A DNA stretch of 64,000 bases from Marivirga salinae. GTDB taxonomy: Bacteria; Bacteroidota; Bacteroidia; Cytophagales; Cyclobacteriaceae. The position numbers were made by a program, and so were the translations under genes. Shown here piece after piece: positions 56,975 to 64,000 of this stretch. The notes beneath the pieces are model-generated. The model saw only the letters and a list, made by a program, of their open reading frames with translations, was not told where the DNA came from and did not search any database. Numbering within the stretch: the first letter of the stretch is position 1; each line of letters opens with the position of its first letter. The stretch covers positions 2,666,001 through 2,730,000 of the forward strand of contig NZ_CP129971.1 of NCBI RefSeq assembly GCF_030503855.1, written 5' to 3'.

Positions 56975-57771
56975 GAAATTTATATTTAATAAGTCTTTTA
57001 ATATTGTTTAGCCAGTGTAATCCAAAAGATGATTATTTGATTTGGTCTGATGAGTTTGATGGAAGCGGATTACCTGATTCTAAAAATTGGAATATTAAAG
57101 AAGGCAACGGCTGTCCTGAATTATGTGGATTTGGGAATAACGAAAAACAGTTTTATACCAAAAATTCTAACAATCTTCGGTTAGAAGATGGTAAGCTCAT
57201 AATCAATGCAATAAAAGATGAGGGAAAAGGATATACATCTGCTAAACTAACTACTGAAAATAAACAGGATTGGAAATATGGATACATAGAAGTTAGAGCT
57301 AAATTATCTAAAGGAAAAGGTTCATGGCCAGCTATTTGGATGCTTCCTACTTTGGAAGGGAATTTAGAATGGCCAAGAGATGGTGAAATTGATATAATGG
57401 AGTATGTTGGATATAATCCTGGAACTGTTTATGGAACAATACACACTGAAAGTTATAATCATGTAAAAGGGACAGAAAAATCAGATTCTATTAAAGTAGA
57501 AGATGCACATGAAAATTTTCATATCTATGCTATTCATTGGACTGATCAGAAAATCGAATGGATAGTAGATGGCATTCCTTATCATGCAGTTTATAAAAAT
57601 GGAGATGGAAAAGATGGTTGGCCTTTTGATAATAAATTTCATTTAATCTTAAATCTTGCAATTGGTGGAAATTGGGGAGGAAAGTATGGAATTGATGATG
57701 AAAGTTTTCCGCAAGAATTTGTGATAGATTATGTAAGAGTTTATTCTCAAAAGCCAGATTTATCTAAATAA
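56971..57771 (+). CDS. GH16 beta-glucanase lipoprotein (single domain)
   Basis: A 266-residue GH16 enzyme with lipobox FSQC (C16). The catalytic pair is E139 and E144 in GEIDIMEYVG, preceded by GSWPAIWMLP and followed by VYGTIHTESYNH, a laminarinase-like pattern. Unlike the other GH16 gene of this locus it has no PKD domain, and it carries the insertion CPELCGFGNNEKQ near residue 50, so the two probably differ in preferred chain length or linkage. It starts within the GH3 stop (ATGA). Confidence 0.93.
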   Translation: MRNLYLISLLILFSQCNPKDDYLIWSDEFDGSGLPDSKNWNIKEGNGCPELCGFGNNEKQFYTKNSNNLRLEDGKLIINAIKDEGKGYTSAKLTTENKQDWKYGYIEVRAKLSKGKGSWPAIWMLPTLEGNLEWPRDGEIDIMEYVGYNPGTVYGTIHTESYNHVKGTEKSDSIKVEDAHENFHIYAIHWTDQKIEWIVDGIPYHAVYKNGDGKDGWPFDNKFHLILNLAIGGNWGGKYGIDDESFPQEFVIDYVRVYSQKPDLSK

Positions 57772-57823
57772 ATTATTGGTAAGAAAACTAAAATATTGAC
57801 CACCTATAAAATTTACTGTTAAA

Positions 57824-57848
57824 TGATGTTTCAACATCAATTTTTTTT
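57824..57848 (+). terminator. Weak terminator or attenuator before the MFS gene
   Basis: TGATGT and ACATCA form a short stem around a 4-nt loop, followed after two A by eight T residues. The short stem suggests partial termination between the enzymes and the sugar porter. Confidence 0.5.
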
Positions 57849-57885
57849 GGTAATATAGCTTTTCACTTAAAACTACTATTGAAAA

Positions 57886-59298
57886 ATGTCAAAAAAGGGA
57901 CTTTTAATATTGATAGCTGCAGTTGCTGCCCTCGGTGGATTATTATTTGGTTATGATACTGGAGTAATCAACGGTGCACAATTCTATTTTAGTAAATATT
58001 TCGAATTGGATGCCGCCATGAAAGGTTGGGTAGTAGGCAGTGCTTTACTTGGGTGTTTAGTTGGAGCTTTGTCTGCAGGTTATATTACGACAAAAATTGG
58101 AAGAAAAGCTGCTCTAATTATTTCAGCTTCTTTATTTACGGTGTCTGCTTTTGGTTCTGGTTTACCTGAATTTATGCAACAATCCGTTACTTTACTTGTT
58201 ATTTTTAGAATAATCGGTGGATTAGGAATAGGTTTGGCTTCAATGGCTGCTCCAACTTATATAGCTGAAATTTCACCTAAAGACAAAAGAGGTATTCTTG
58301 TTTCATTTTATCAGTTAGCAGTAGTAACTGGTTTTTTTGTGGTGTTTTTAGCTACCTATTTTATTGGTGAAGGAAATACGCCTGAGCAAAATATAGAATC
58401 GGGATGGCGATGGATGTTCTGGTCAGAATTGATTCCTTGTTCAATTTTCTTAATTCTAACTTTTTTCATTCCTAGAAGTCCAAGATGGCTTGTTATGTCT
58501 GGTAGAGAAGAAGAAGCTTTGAAGGTTCTTAATACCTTGCATGAAAAGGAAGAAGCTCAAAAAGAAATTGATGAAATTAAATTTTCGCTCAATAAAGAAC
58601 GTAAAACACAATTGAAAGGTGCTTCAGTATTACAAAAATCAGTAATCCCGATCATTGTGATAGGATCTGTATTATCCTTGTTACAACAATTTACAGGAAT
58701 AAATGCAGTACTATACTATGGTGGTGATATTTTTGAAAAAGCATTAGGATTCACACAGGAAGATGTATTAGCACAACAGATTTTACTAGGTGCTGTGAAC
58801 TTTGTGTTTACATTCTTAGCCATGTTTACAGTTGATAAATTAGGTAGAAAACCATTGATCTACATTGGAGCATTTGGAATGATATTAGGGTTTCTTTTCT
58901 TAGGTGGTTCATTATATTTCGAAGCTGTTGGCCTAATTTCATTAATCGGTATCTTGTTATTTATTGGGGCATTTGCTATGAGTATGGGACCTGTTACCTG
59001 GGTTTTATTGTCTGAAATGTTTCCTAATAAAATTCGAAGTGCAGCCATGTCTATTGCAGTAGCAATCCAGTGGGCCGGAAATTATTTGGTATCTCAATCT
59101 TTCCCAATGATAGTCGAGAGTGATGCTAATGCAAGAGGGACTGGCTTTTGGAACGGATCTTTGCCTTATGTTATTTTTATAGCCTTCATTATCTTTTTAA
59201 TCTTCTTTACTAAGAAGTATATCATTGAAACTAAAGGTAAAAGCTTGGAGCAACTTGAAGGTATTTGGGCTGAAAAATATGGTAAAATAGAGTCGTAA
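57886..59298 (+). CDS. MFS sugar porter (SP family)
   Basis: A 470-residue inner-membrane transporter with 12 helices. Sugar-porter signatures are present: GGLLFGYDTGVINGA in helix 1, TKIGRKAALI, IGGLGIGLASMAAPTYIAEI, FIPRSPRWLVMSGREEEAL, QQFTGINAVLYYG, VDKLGRKPLIYIG and the C-terminal ETKGKSLEQLE. The QQFTGIN motif is typical of glucose, xylose or galactose carriers. As the last gene of the beta-glucan locus it should import glucose made by GH3. A strong terminator follows. Confidence 0.94.
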   Translation: MSKKGLLILIAAVAALGGLLFGYDTGVINGAQFYFSKYFELDAAMKGWVVGSALLGCLVGALSAGYITTKIGRKAALIISASLFTVSAFGSGLPEFMQQSVTLLVIFRIIGGLGIGLASMAAPTYIAEISPKDKRGILVSFYQLAVVTGFFVVFLATYFIGEGNTPEQNIESGWRWMFWSELIPCSIFLILTFFIPRSPRWLVMSGREEEALKVLNTLHEKEEAQKEIDEIKFSLNKERKTQLKGASVLQKSVIPIIVIGSVLSLLQQFTGINAVLYYGGDIFEKALGFTQEDVLAQQILLGAVNFVFTFLAMFTVDKLGRKPLIYIGAFGMILGFLFLGGSLYFEAVGLISLIGILLFIGAFAMSMGPVTWVLLSEMFPNKIRSAAMSIAVAIQWAGNYLVSQSFPMIVESDANARGTGFWNGSLPYVIFIAFIIFLIFFTKKYIIETKGKSLEQLEGIWAEKYGKIES

Positions 59299-59321
59299 TT
59301 TTTTTCATAATTAGTTTGTTT

Positions 59322-59353
59322 AAGCCTGAAATTAATTTTTCAGGCTTTTTTTT
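59322..59353 (+). terminator. Terminator at the end of the beta-glucan locus
   Basis: AAGCCTGAAA pairs with TTTCAGGCTT (10 bp) around a 6-nt loop and is followed by a run of T residues. Confidence 0.9.
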
Positions 59354-59514
59354 TATAATTAAAAATTAATTATTCCAATAAATGCTGTTTACTATCTTAT
59401 TAGGTTTAAACGCAATATTCTATTTTAAATTGATTTAAATGTATAAATAATGATGACCACTTTAATTTTTGTTTTTTGTACTTTACAAATAGACTTACTT
59501 TATTTGAATTAACG

Positions 59515-59557
59515 CACCAACCTTTTCATATTTATTGGTGTCACTAATGGTGAGACC
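59515..59557 (+). promoter_or_regulatory. Leader with two mutually exclusive hairpins
   Basis: CACCAA (59515-59520) can pair with TTGGTG (59535-59540). GGTGTCAC (59537-59544) can instead pair with GTGAGACC (59550-59557) with one mismatch. Both use the same GGTG, so only one can form. This sits 14-56 nt before the ATG of a small exported peptide and could be a switch, or simply chance. Confidence 0.35.
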
Positions 59558-59570
59558 CTAAAAATATAAT

Positions 59571-59771
59571 ATGAGAAGATTTTTCACCACATTTTTTTTA
59601 CTAGCTGGAGTAGCTTTTAGCTTGGTAATAAGTGATAGTTTTTTTAAGAATCAAAAACAGCAATACTCTGCTAAAAATACTAACAGAGAACTGGATAAAT
59701 CCATTGATTTGACGGAAGCAGATGTTTATGATTCCAAAAGAAATACTGTTCGTGTTAGCCTAACTAATTAA
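59571..59771 (+). CDS. Small exported peptide of unknown function
   Basis: A 66-residue ORF. The N-terminus MRRFFTTFFLLAGVAFSLVI is a good signal peptide or membrane anchor. The rest is polar (QYSAKNTNRELDKSIDLTEA) and ends in RNTVRVSLTN. I recognise no family. The position between a terminator and an independent promoter, and the plausible signal, suggest a real gene, although short length keeps doubt. Confidence 0.5.
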   Translation: MRRFFTTFFLLAGVAFSLVISDSFFKNQKQQYSAKNTNRELDKSIDLTEADVYDSKRNTVRVSLTN

Positions 59772-59806
59772 TTTCAATTATTTTATTAATAAGAATCTTG
59801 CCTGAG

Positions 59807-59814
59807 TATATTTG
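59807..59814 (+). promoter_or_regulatory. Candidate -7 element for the acyltransferase gene
   Basis: TATATTTG matches TAnnTTTG exactly, 16 nt before the ATG. The -33 position is not convincing. Confidence 0.45.
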
Positions 59815-59830
59815 TATATAATTCAAAGGC

Positions 59831-60388
59831 ATGTTTTATTACTTATCAAAAATGATACTTTGGCTAGGAGGCTGGAAAGTATCAGCAAAAATTCCGGAAA
59901 ATACTAGAAAAGCAGTAATGATTGCTGCTCCTCATACTTCCAATTGGGATTTAGTTTGGGCAAGAGCTGCATTCTTTATTCTGAAAATTCCGGTTCGATT
60001 CACTGTTAAAAAAGAACTATTGAAAGGTCCATTAAAATGGATTTTGAATGGACTAGGTGCAATAGGAATTGACAGAACTCATAAAAAAGGTAAAAAACAA
60101 TCCATGACGGAAGCCATGATTCAACTTTTTGATGAAAGGGAAGAGTTAGTAATTTTAATCACTCCTGAAGGAACCCGAAGTTATCAACCAGAATGGAAAT
60201 CTGGTTTTTATCGCATTGCGGAAGGAGCAGGAGTTCCTATTCTTTGCGGCTATTTAGATTATGAGAATAAAATAGCTGGGATTGGCCCAAGTTTTGAGGC
60301 AAAAGGAGATATGATTGAAAACATTGAGAAAATCAAAGACTTTTATAGACCAATTAAAGGTAAATATCCTGAAAAGGGTGTTCTGTAA
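59831..60388 (+). CDS. Lysophospholipid acyltransferase (PlsC-like)
   Basis: A 185-residue member of the LPLAT/PlsC superfamily, which moves acyl chains to lysophospholipids or related acceptors at the inner membrane. The catalytic H-x4-D box is HTSNWD in APHTSNWDLVWAR, the second block is GAIGIDRTHKKGKKQS and the third is ITPEGTRSYQPEWKSGFYRI. It is short, as typical for the Bacteroidota subgroup, and lacks a long membrane anchor. It converges on the msrB gene with only 3 nt between the stops. The acceptor is not known. Confidence 0.88.
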   Translation: MFYYLSKMILWLGGWKVSAKIPENTRKAVMIAAPHTSNWDLVWARAAFFILKIPVRFTVKKELLKGPLKWILNGLGAIGIDRTHKKGKKQSMTEAMIQLFDEREELVILITPEGTRSYQPEWKSGFYRIAEGAGVPILCGYLDYENKIAGIGPSFEAKGDMIENIEKIKDFYRPIKGKYPEKGVL

Positions 60389-60391
60389 TAA

Positions 60392-60904
60392 CTACTTCTC
60401 TTTAAAATCCAAAGCAGCTGAATTCAAGCAATATCTTAATCCTGTTGGTTTTGGGCCATCTTCAAAAACATGCCCTATATGACCTCCGCAACTAGCACAA
60501 ACCACTTCAGTACGAACCATTCCAAGTGACCGATCCTCTACTTCTAATACATTTTCATTGTTTAAAGGCTTGTAAAAACTTGGCCAGCCAGTTCCGCTTT
60601 CGTATTTAGTCTCTGAGCTAAATAATTCAGTTTTACATCCGTTACAAACATAAATACCTTCCTTTTTAAAATCGTTGTATTTTCCTGTAAAAGCACGCTC
60701 AGTTCCTTCTTCTCTTAAGACCTTATATTCTAAAGGACTTAAAACCTCTTTCCATTCAGCTTCTGTTTTCTGAACTTCAAAAGTATGGTCTTTTAAACTT
60801 TTTTTATTTTCGGAACTACTGCTTTGTTGTGCACATGATTGAAAGCTAAATACAAATATCAATCCTAATATGCCTGTAAATTTCCCTATTTTATTCCCCT
60901 TCAT
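60392..60904 (-). CDS. msrB: Peptide-methionine (R)-S-oxide reductase MsrB, lipoprotein
   Basis: Repairs oxidised methionine (R form) in proteins. The 170-residue protein begins with a lipoprotein signal (VFSFQSC, about C24), so this copy works outside the cytoplasm. The MsrB domain has two zinc CxxC pairs (CNGC and CASC), [30 protein letters not shown] and the catalytic Cys in [10 protein letters not shown] flavin reductase-like gene lies 69 nt upstream on the same strand. Confidence 0.95.
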   Translation of the reverse strand: MKGNKIGKFTGILGLIFVFSFQSCAQQSSSSENKKSLKDHTFEVQKTEAEWKEVLSPLEYKVLREEGTERAFTGKYNDFKKEGIYVCNGCKTELFSSETKYESGTGWPSFYKPLNNENVLEVEDRSLGMVRTEVVCASCGGHIGHVFEDGPKPTGLRYCLNSAALDFKEK

Positions 60905-60973
60905 ATTTGTAGTTTTTGATATATCGTTGCTTGTTATACTGTTTTAAACCAAATAGGTTTTGTGCTTTTTGAA

Positions 60974-61585
60974 TTATGGTTTTGCATATTCAAGCTTCTT
61001 TAATTTTACTGGCCTTAAATATTCATACAATCCTGAAATCGTAACAGTTCCCGCTTCAGAAAGATCTACGGAACCATCTGCCGAAATGAGTTTTTCATCT
61101 AAAAAAGCATGAATTACTTTACCTACAACCAATATGGTGTCATTTGCTTTAATTAAATGTTCTTCCTCAAATTGTAGTCCCAATTTTATTTTTGACTCTT
61201 TAACAAATGGCGCGCTGAATTCATTTAAATATTCTTCCTTAAAGCCACATGCCTGAAATTCAGATACGTTCCTTTCATACTTTGCGGATGTTTGATGTGC
61301 CTTTCCTATGAAACTTTCATGAACGTGATTTAATGTATAATACCCAGTTTCTTTTAAGTTTTCATAGGTATGTCTTTCAACTGTAGTAGGTCTTAAAATA
61401 AATCCTAAATAGGGTGGATTTGCACCTATATGAACCACAGAGTTGAATATAGCTAAATTCGTATTTCCAGATTTATTCACAGTTCCAATTAAATTGGCAC
61501 TTTTAAAACCTGATATTGTATTGAAAAGATTCGCTCTATAACGGCTATCCATTTTTTCTATTGATTCTAGGTCAATGTGAGTCAT
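60974..61585 (-). CDS. Flavin reductase-like (FMN-binding split barrel) protein
   Basis: A 203-residue protein with the split-barrel flavin-reductase fold: RANLFNTISGFKSANLIGTV, HIGANPPYLGFILRP and TYENLKETGYYTLNHV are the usual flavin-contact blocks. Such proteins bind FMN and reduce flavins or substrates with NAD(P)H. The partner is unknown. There is no signal peptide, so it is cytoplasmic, unlike the neighbouring msrB product. Both genes may be one transcript. It is divergent from the osmolyte transporter genes. Confidence 0.85.
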   Translation of the reverse strand: MTHIDLESIEKMDSRYRANLFNTISGFKSANLIGTVNKSGNTNLAIFNSVVHIGANPPYLGFILRPTTVERHTYENLKETGYYTLNHVHESFIGKAHQTSAKYERNVSEFQACGFKEEYLNEFSAPFVKESKIKLGLQFEEEHLIKANDTILVVGKVIHAFLDEKLISADGSVDLSEAGTVTISGLYEYLRPVKLKKLEYAKP

Positions 61586-61697
61586 GTCTGTTTTATTGAT
61601 TGAGTTAAAGACTTTTTTCTAACTTTTTTGTTTGTCTTAACTGAAAATATAGATGTATTTCTTTCTTGATATGTATTTCGGCCGTAAATTGTTATTT

Positions 61698-62594
61698 ATG
61701 ATCTCTTTCCAAAATATTGAAAAGTCATTTGACCAGCAGCTTGTCCTTAAAAAGATTAATCTAGAAATACAGGAGGGAGAATTGATGGTGCTTTTGGGAG
61801 CAAGTGGAAGTGGTAAAACAACTATGCTCCGGATGATCAATGGGTTGGAAAGACCTAATTCAGGCTCAATTGAGATTTCAAATAGGAATATAGATCAGCA
61901 TAATTTGCTTGATTTAAGAAAAGAAATCGGTTATGTAATTCAGAAAGTTGGATTGTTTCCCCATTATTCTGTTTATGATAATGTCGCCACAATTTTAAGG
62001 TTGAAAGGTGAATCTGAAGAATCAATTCAACAAAAAGTTCATCATTGGTTGGATAAAATTGGAATGTCAGCATCTTTATATTCTCATAAATTTCCATCTG
62101 AATTAAGTGGGGGAGAAGCACAAAGAATTGGTTTGGCTAGGGCATTGGTAGCACAACCTAAAATGATTTTGTTGGATGAACCTTTTAGTGCTTTAGATCC
62201 AATTTCAAGAGTGAAAATCCGTAATGAGTTTAGAAAGATTCAAAGAGAAGAGCGTTTGACTGCAGTCATGGTTACACATGATGTTTTAGAAGCGGTTAGT
62301 ATGGCTGATCGGATTTGTTTACTTGCCAATGGGGAAATTCAGCAAGTAGGAACAGCACAGGAAATTATTTTTTATCCCAAAAATGAATTAGTTAAGAAAT
62401 TTGTGAAAGGTGATCAGTTTCAAGCTTCTTTAGCTTCTGTTTCTTTAAATGAAATCCAAAAATATAGTAAGGAGCTATCTATTCCTAAAGAGAATGTTGG
62501 TAATTCAGTCTTAGATTTTCTACAAAATTCAGATAGCAAATTTCATTCAAAAGTATTGGATGCATTCTATAAATGGAAGGAGGCTAAAACATGA
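61698..62594 (+). CDS. ABC transporter ATPase, glycine betaine/choline type (OpuCA-like)
   Basis: A 298-residue ATPase of the osmoprotectant ABC family. Walker A GASGSGKTTMLRMINGLERP, Q-loop VIQKVGLFPHYSVYDNV, signature LSGGEAQRIGLARAL, Walker B ILLDEPFSALDP and the switch His in MVTHDVLEA are all present. The C-terminal part after about residue 235 is short and has no CBS pair, unlike many OpuCA proteins. I prefer the ATG reading MISFQNIEKS; the longer frame adds 15 unlikely residues. The stop overlaps the permease start by 4 nt (ATGA). Confidence 0.92.
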   Translation: MISFQNIEKSFDQQLVLKKINLEIQEGELMVLLGASGSGKTTMLRMINGLERPNSGSIEISNRNIDQHNLLDLRKEIGYVIQKVGLFPHYSVYDNVATILRLKGESEESIQQKVHHWLDKIGMSASLYSHKFPSELSGGEAQRIGLARALVAQPKMILLDEPFSALDPISRVKIRNEFRKIQREERLTAVMVTHDVLEAVSMADRICLLANGEIQQVGTAQEIIFYPKNELVKKFVKGDQFQASLASVSLNEIQKYSKELSIPKENVGNSVLDFLQNSDSKFHSKVLDAFYKWKEAKT

Positions 62595-64000
62595 GTTCGT
62601 TTTACGATTTCCTAATCAAAAATAAAGCTGAGGTTTTCAAACAATTGATCGAGCATATTGAGCTCACCTTAGTTTCTTTATGTATTGCGGTTTTGCTAGG
62701 AGTTACCATTGGTATTTTGATTGCTATTTACCAAAAAACGACTAAAACGGTTCTTTCCGTAGTTAATGTCATACAGACTGTACCTAGTTTAGCGCTTTTA
62801 GGCTTCTTGCTGCCTTTCTTTGGTATTGGAGTAGTTCCGGCAATCATAGCGCTTTTCCTTTACGCATTGCTCCCTATAGTGCGAAATACCTATACGGGAA
62901 TTACAGAAGTAGATCCTGCCGTAAAAGAATCAGCCATTGCAATGGGAATGAAACGCTCACAAGTTTTATTTAAGGGGGAGTTGCCATTGGCATTGCCATA
63001 TATTATGGCAGGGATCAGGACTGCTTCCGTCATAAATGTTGGGGTTGCTACATTAAGTGCTTTTATAGCAGCAGGTGGATTGGGTAAATTCATCTTACAA
63101 GGAATTCAGCTAAACAATACCAATATGATTTTGGCTGGAGCAATTCCTGCTTCTTTATTAGCGCTGTTTTTTGATGCTATTTTAGGTCGTGTACAAAAAA
63201 GTAGTTTAAAAATAATTCGCTGGTTCTCCATTGTTTTATTTGGCGGAATGCTTGTTTACTTAATGGTTTCAGGATTTCAAAAACTCAATTCTTCAAATGT
63301 TAAAAATGAATTGATAGGTGGATTTCCCTCTGAGTTTATCTATAGAGAAGATGGCTTGAAAGGATTATTCAAAACTTATGATTTTGAAATGGATTATGTG
63401 GAAATGGAAATTGGATTATTGTATCAAGCATTAGCTAATAAGGAAGTAGATGTAATTAGTGGCTTTTCTACTGATGGAAGGATTAAAGCTTTTAATTTAA
63501 AAACCTTGAAAGATAATCGTAATTATTTCCCACCTTATCAAGCAGCACCGGTTGCTAGGGCGACTATTTTGAAACAATATCCTGAAATAAGTGAAAGCTT
63601 ATCAAAGCTTGAAAATCAAATCAGTAATTCAGAAATGACTGAAATGAACTATAAGGTGGATGAAGGTAAAATGCAACCTGATGAGGTAGCTCATGGATTT
63701 CTTCAATCAAAGGGTTTGCTAAACAAGAATAAAAATAAAAAGGGTAATGCTGGTACCATTAAAATTGGTAGTAAAGCATTTACGGAGAATTACATTTTAG
63801 CGCATTTATTTAAGATGGTCATAGAGGAAAATACTCACTTGAATATTGAAATGAAATTAGGTTTTGGTGGTACTAAGCTTTTGATGGATGCCATGAAAAA
63901 CGATGAAATTGATATCTATCCTGAATATACAGGAACTGCTTTACTATTATTGTTGGAAACCAATGAAAAGGAAAGAGATGATTTGTTTTCTAATCCTGAT
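62591..64000 (+). CDS. Osmoprotectant ABC permease fused to a substrate-binding protein (partial, C-terminus beyond the window)
   Basis: The visible 470 residues hold a six-helix permease (about 1-200) with the EAA loop ESAIAMGMKRSQVLFKGELP at 113-132, a further membrane helix at 209-228, and then binding-protein sequence. The first part of that (about 240-378: GGFPSEFIYREDGLKGL, VDVISGFSTDGRIKA, FPPYQAAPVARATIL) matches the second half of OpuCC/OsmF-type glycine betaine/choline binding domains. Only after it comes the part that normally begins such domains (TIKIGSKAFTENYILAHLF, DEIDIYPEYTGTALLL, 389-455). The lobe order is therefore permuted or the domain is duplicated and truncated. The end lies outside the window. 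Confidence 0.9.
   Translation, partial: MSSFYDFLIKNKAEVFKQLIEHIELTLVSLCIAVLLGVTIGILIAIYQKTTKTVLSVVNVIQTVPSLALLGFLLPFFGIGVVPAIIALFLYALLPIVRNTYTGITEVDPAVKESAIAMGMKRSQVLFKGELPLALPYIMAGIRTASVINVGVATLSAFIAAGGLGKFILQGIQLNNTNMILAGAIPASLLALFFDAILGRVQKSSLKIIRWFSIVLFGGMLVYLMVSGFQKLNSSNVKNELIGGFPSEFIYREDGLKGLFKTYDFEMDYVEMEIGLLYQALANKEVDVISGFSTDGRIKAFNLKTLKDNRNYFPPYQAAPVARATILKQYPEISESLSKLENQISNSEMTEMNYKVDEGKMQPDEVAHGFLQSKGLLNKNKNKKGNAGTIKIGSKAFTENYILAHLFKMVIEENTHLNIEMKLGFGGTKLLMDAMKNDEIDIYPEYTGTALLLLLETNEKERDDLFSNPD

Noticed and set aside
1..64000. CRISPR arrays, tRNA or rRNA genes, transposases, integrases, phage genes
   Set aside because: Read through on both strands and none seen. Coding regions are continuous and of uniform AT-rich style.

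Overview
The window looks like a chromosomal segment of an AT-rich Bacteroidota bacterium, most likely a marine member of the Cytophagales. The evidence is two SusC/SusD pairs, many lipoproteins with S/A-C lipoboxes, OmpA proteins carrying PD40 propellers, DUF2911, DUF3109 and DUF6122 proteins, and promoters of the TTTG / TAnnTTTG type. A Marivirga-like genus is a guess. I see no tRNA, rRNA, CRISPR array, prophage or insertion sequence. All strong genes look intact except the two cut by the window edges: dnaB at the left and an osmolyte ABC permease at the right.

Region 1 (1-17.5 kb) is mostly housekeeping and sensing: dnaB (partial), divergent mpl with a DnaQ-type exonuclease, three sensor histidine kinases with no response regulator anywhere in the window, a DUF3109 protein, an SLC13/TrkA-C permease, a DUF6122 membrane protein, an SF1 helicase, an endonuclease/exonuclease/phosphatase protein, a DinB-like protein and a TerB-like protein.

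Region 2 (17.7-35.4 kb) looks like a trehalose-type utilisation locus. A LacI regulator diverges from SusC-SusD, with a LacI-type palindrome at 18801-18818 between them. After a terminator-like hairpin come two giant FG-GAP/ASPIC lipoproteins in tandem, a vanadium-haloperoxidase/PAP2 lipoprotein, a GH37 trehalase, a 44-residue membrane peptide and a Na+/solute symporter. The trehalase suggests the substrate. The roles of the giant lipoproteins and the haloperoxidase-like protein are unknown, and this is the most interesting locus here.

Region 3 (35.6-43.5 kb) holds an OmpA/PD40 protein, a DUF2911 protein, a 3-methyladenine DNA glycosylase, a tandem universal stress protein, a second OmpA/PD40 protein followed 8 nt later by a TetR regulator, and a bacterial deoxyhypusine-synthase homologue.

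Region 4 (43.5-59.3 kb) is a beta-glucan (laminarin-type) polysaccharide utilisation locus. A membrane-spanning one-piece sensor/LuxR-HTH regulator diverges from SusC-SusD, a PKD surface lipoprotein, a GH16 lipoprotein, a GH3 beta-glucosidase, a second GH16 lipoprotein and an MFS sugar porter. GH16 enzymes would cut the polymer outside, SusCD would import oligosaccharides, GH3 would release glucose and the MFS protein would carry it inward.

Region 5 (59.5-64 kb) contains a small exported peptide behind a structured leader, a lysophospholipid acyltransferase, a lipoprotein MsrB, a flavin reductase-like protein, and an osmoprotectant ABC transporter whose fused permease/binding protein has its binding-domain lobes in an unusual order.
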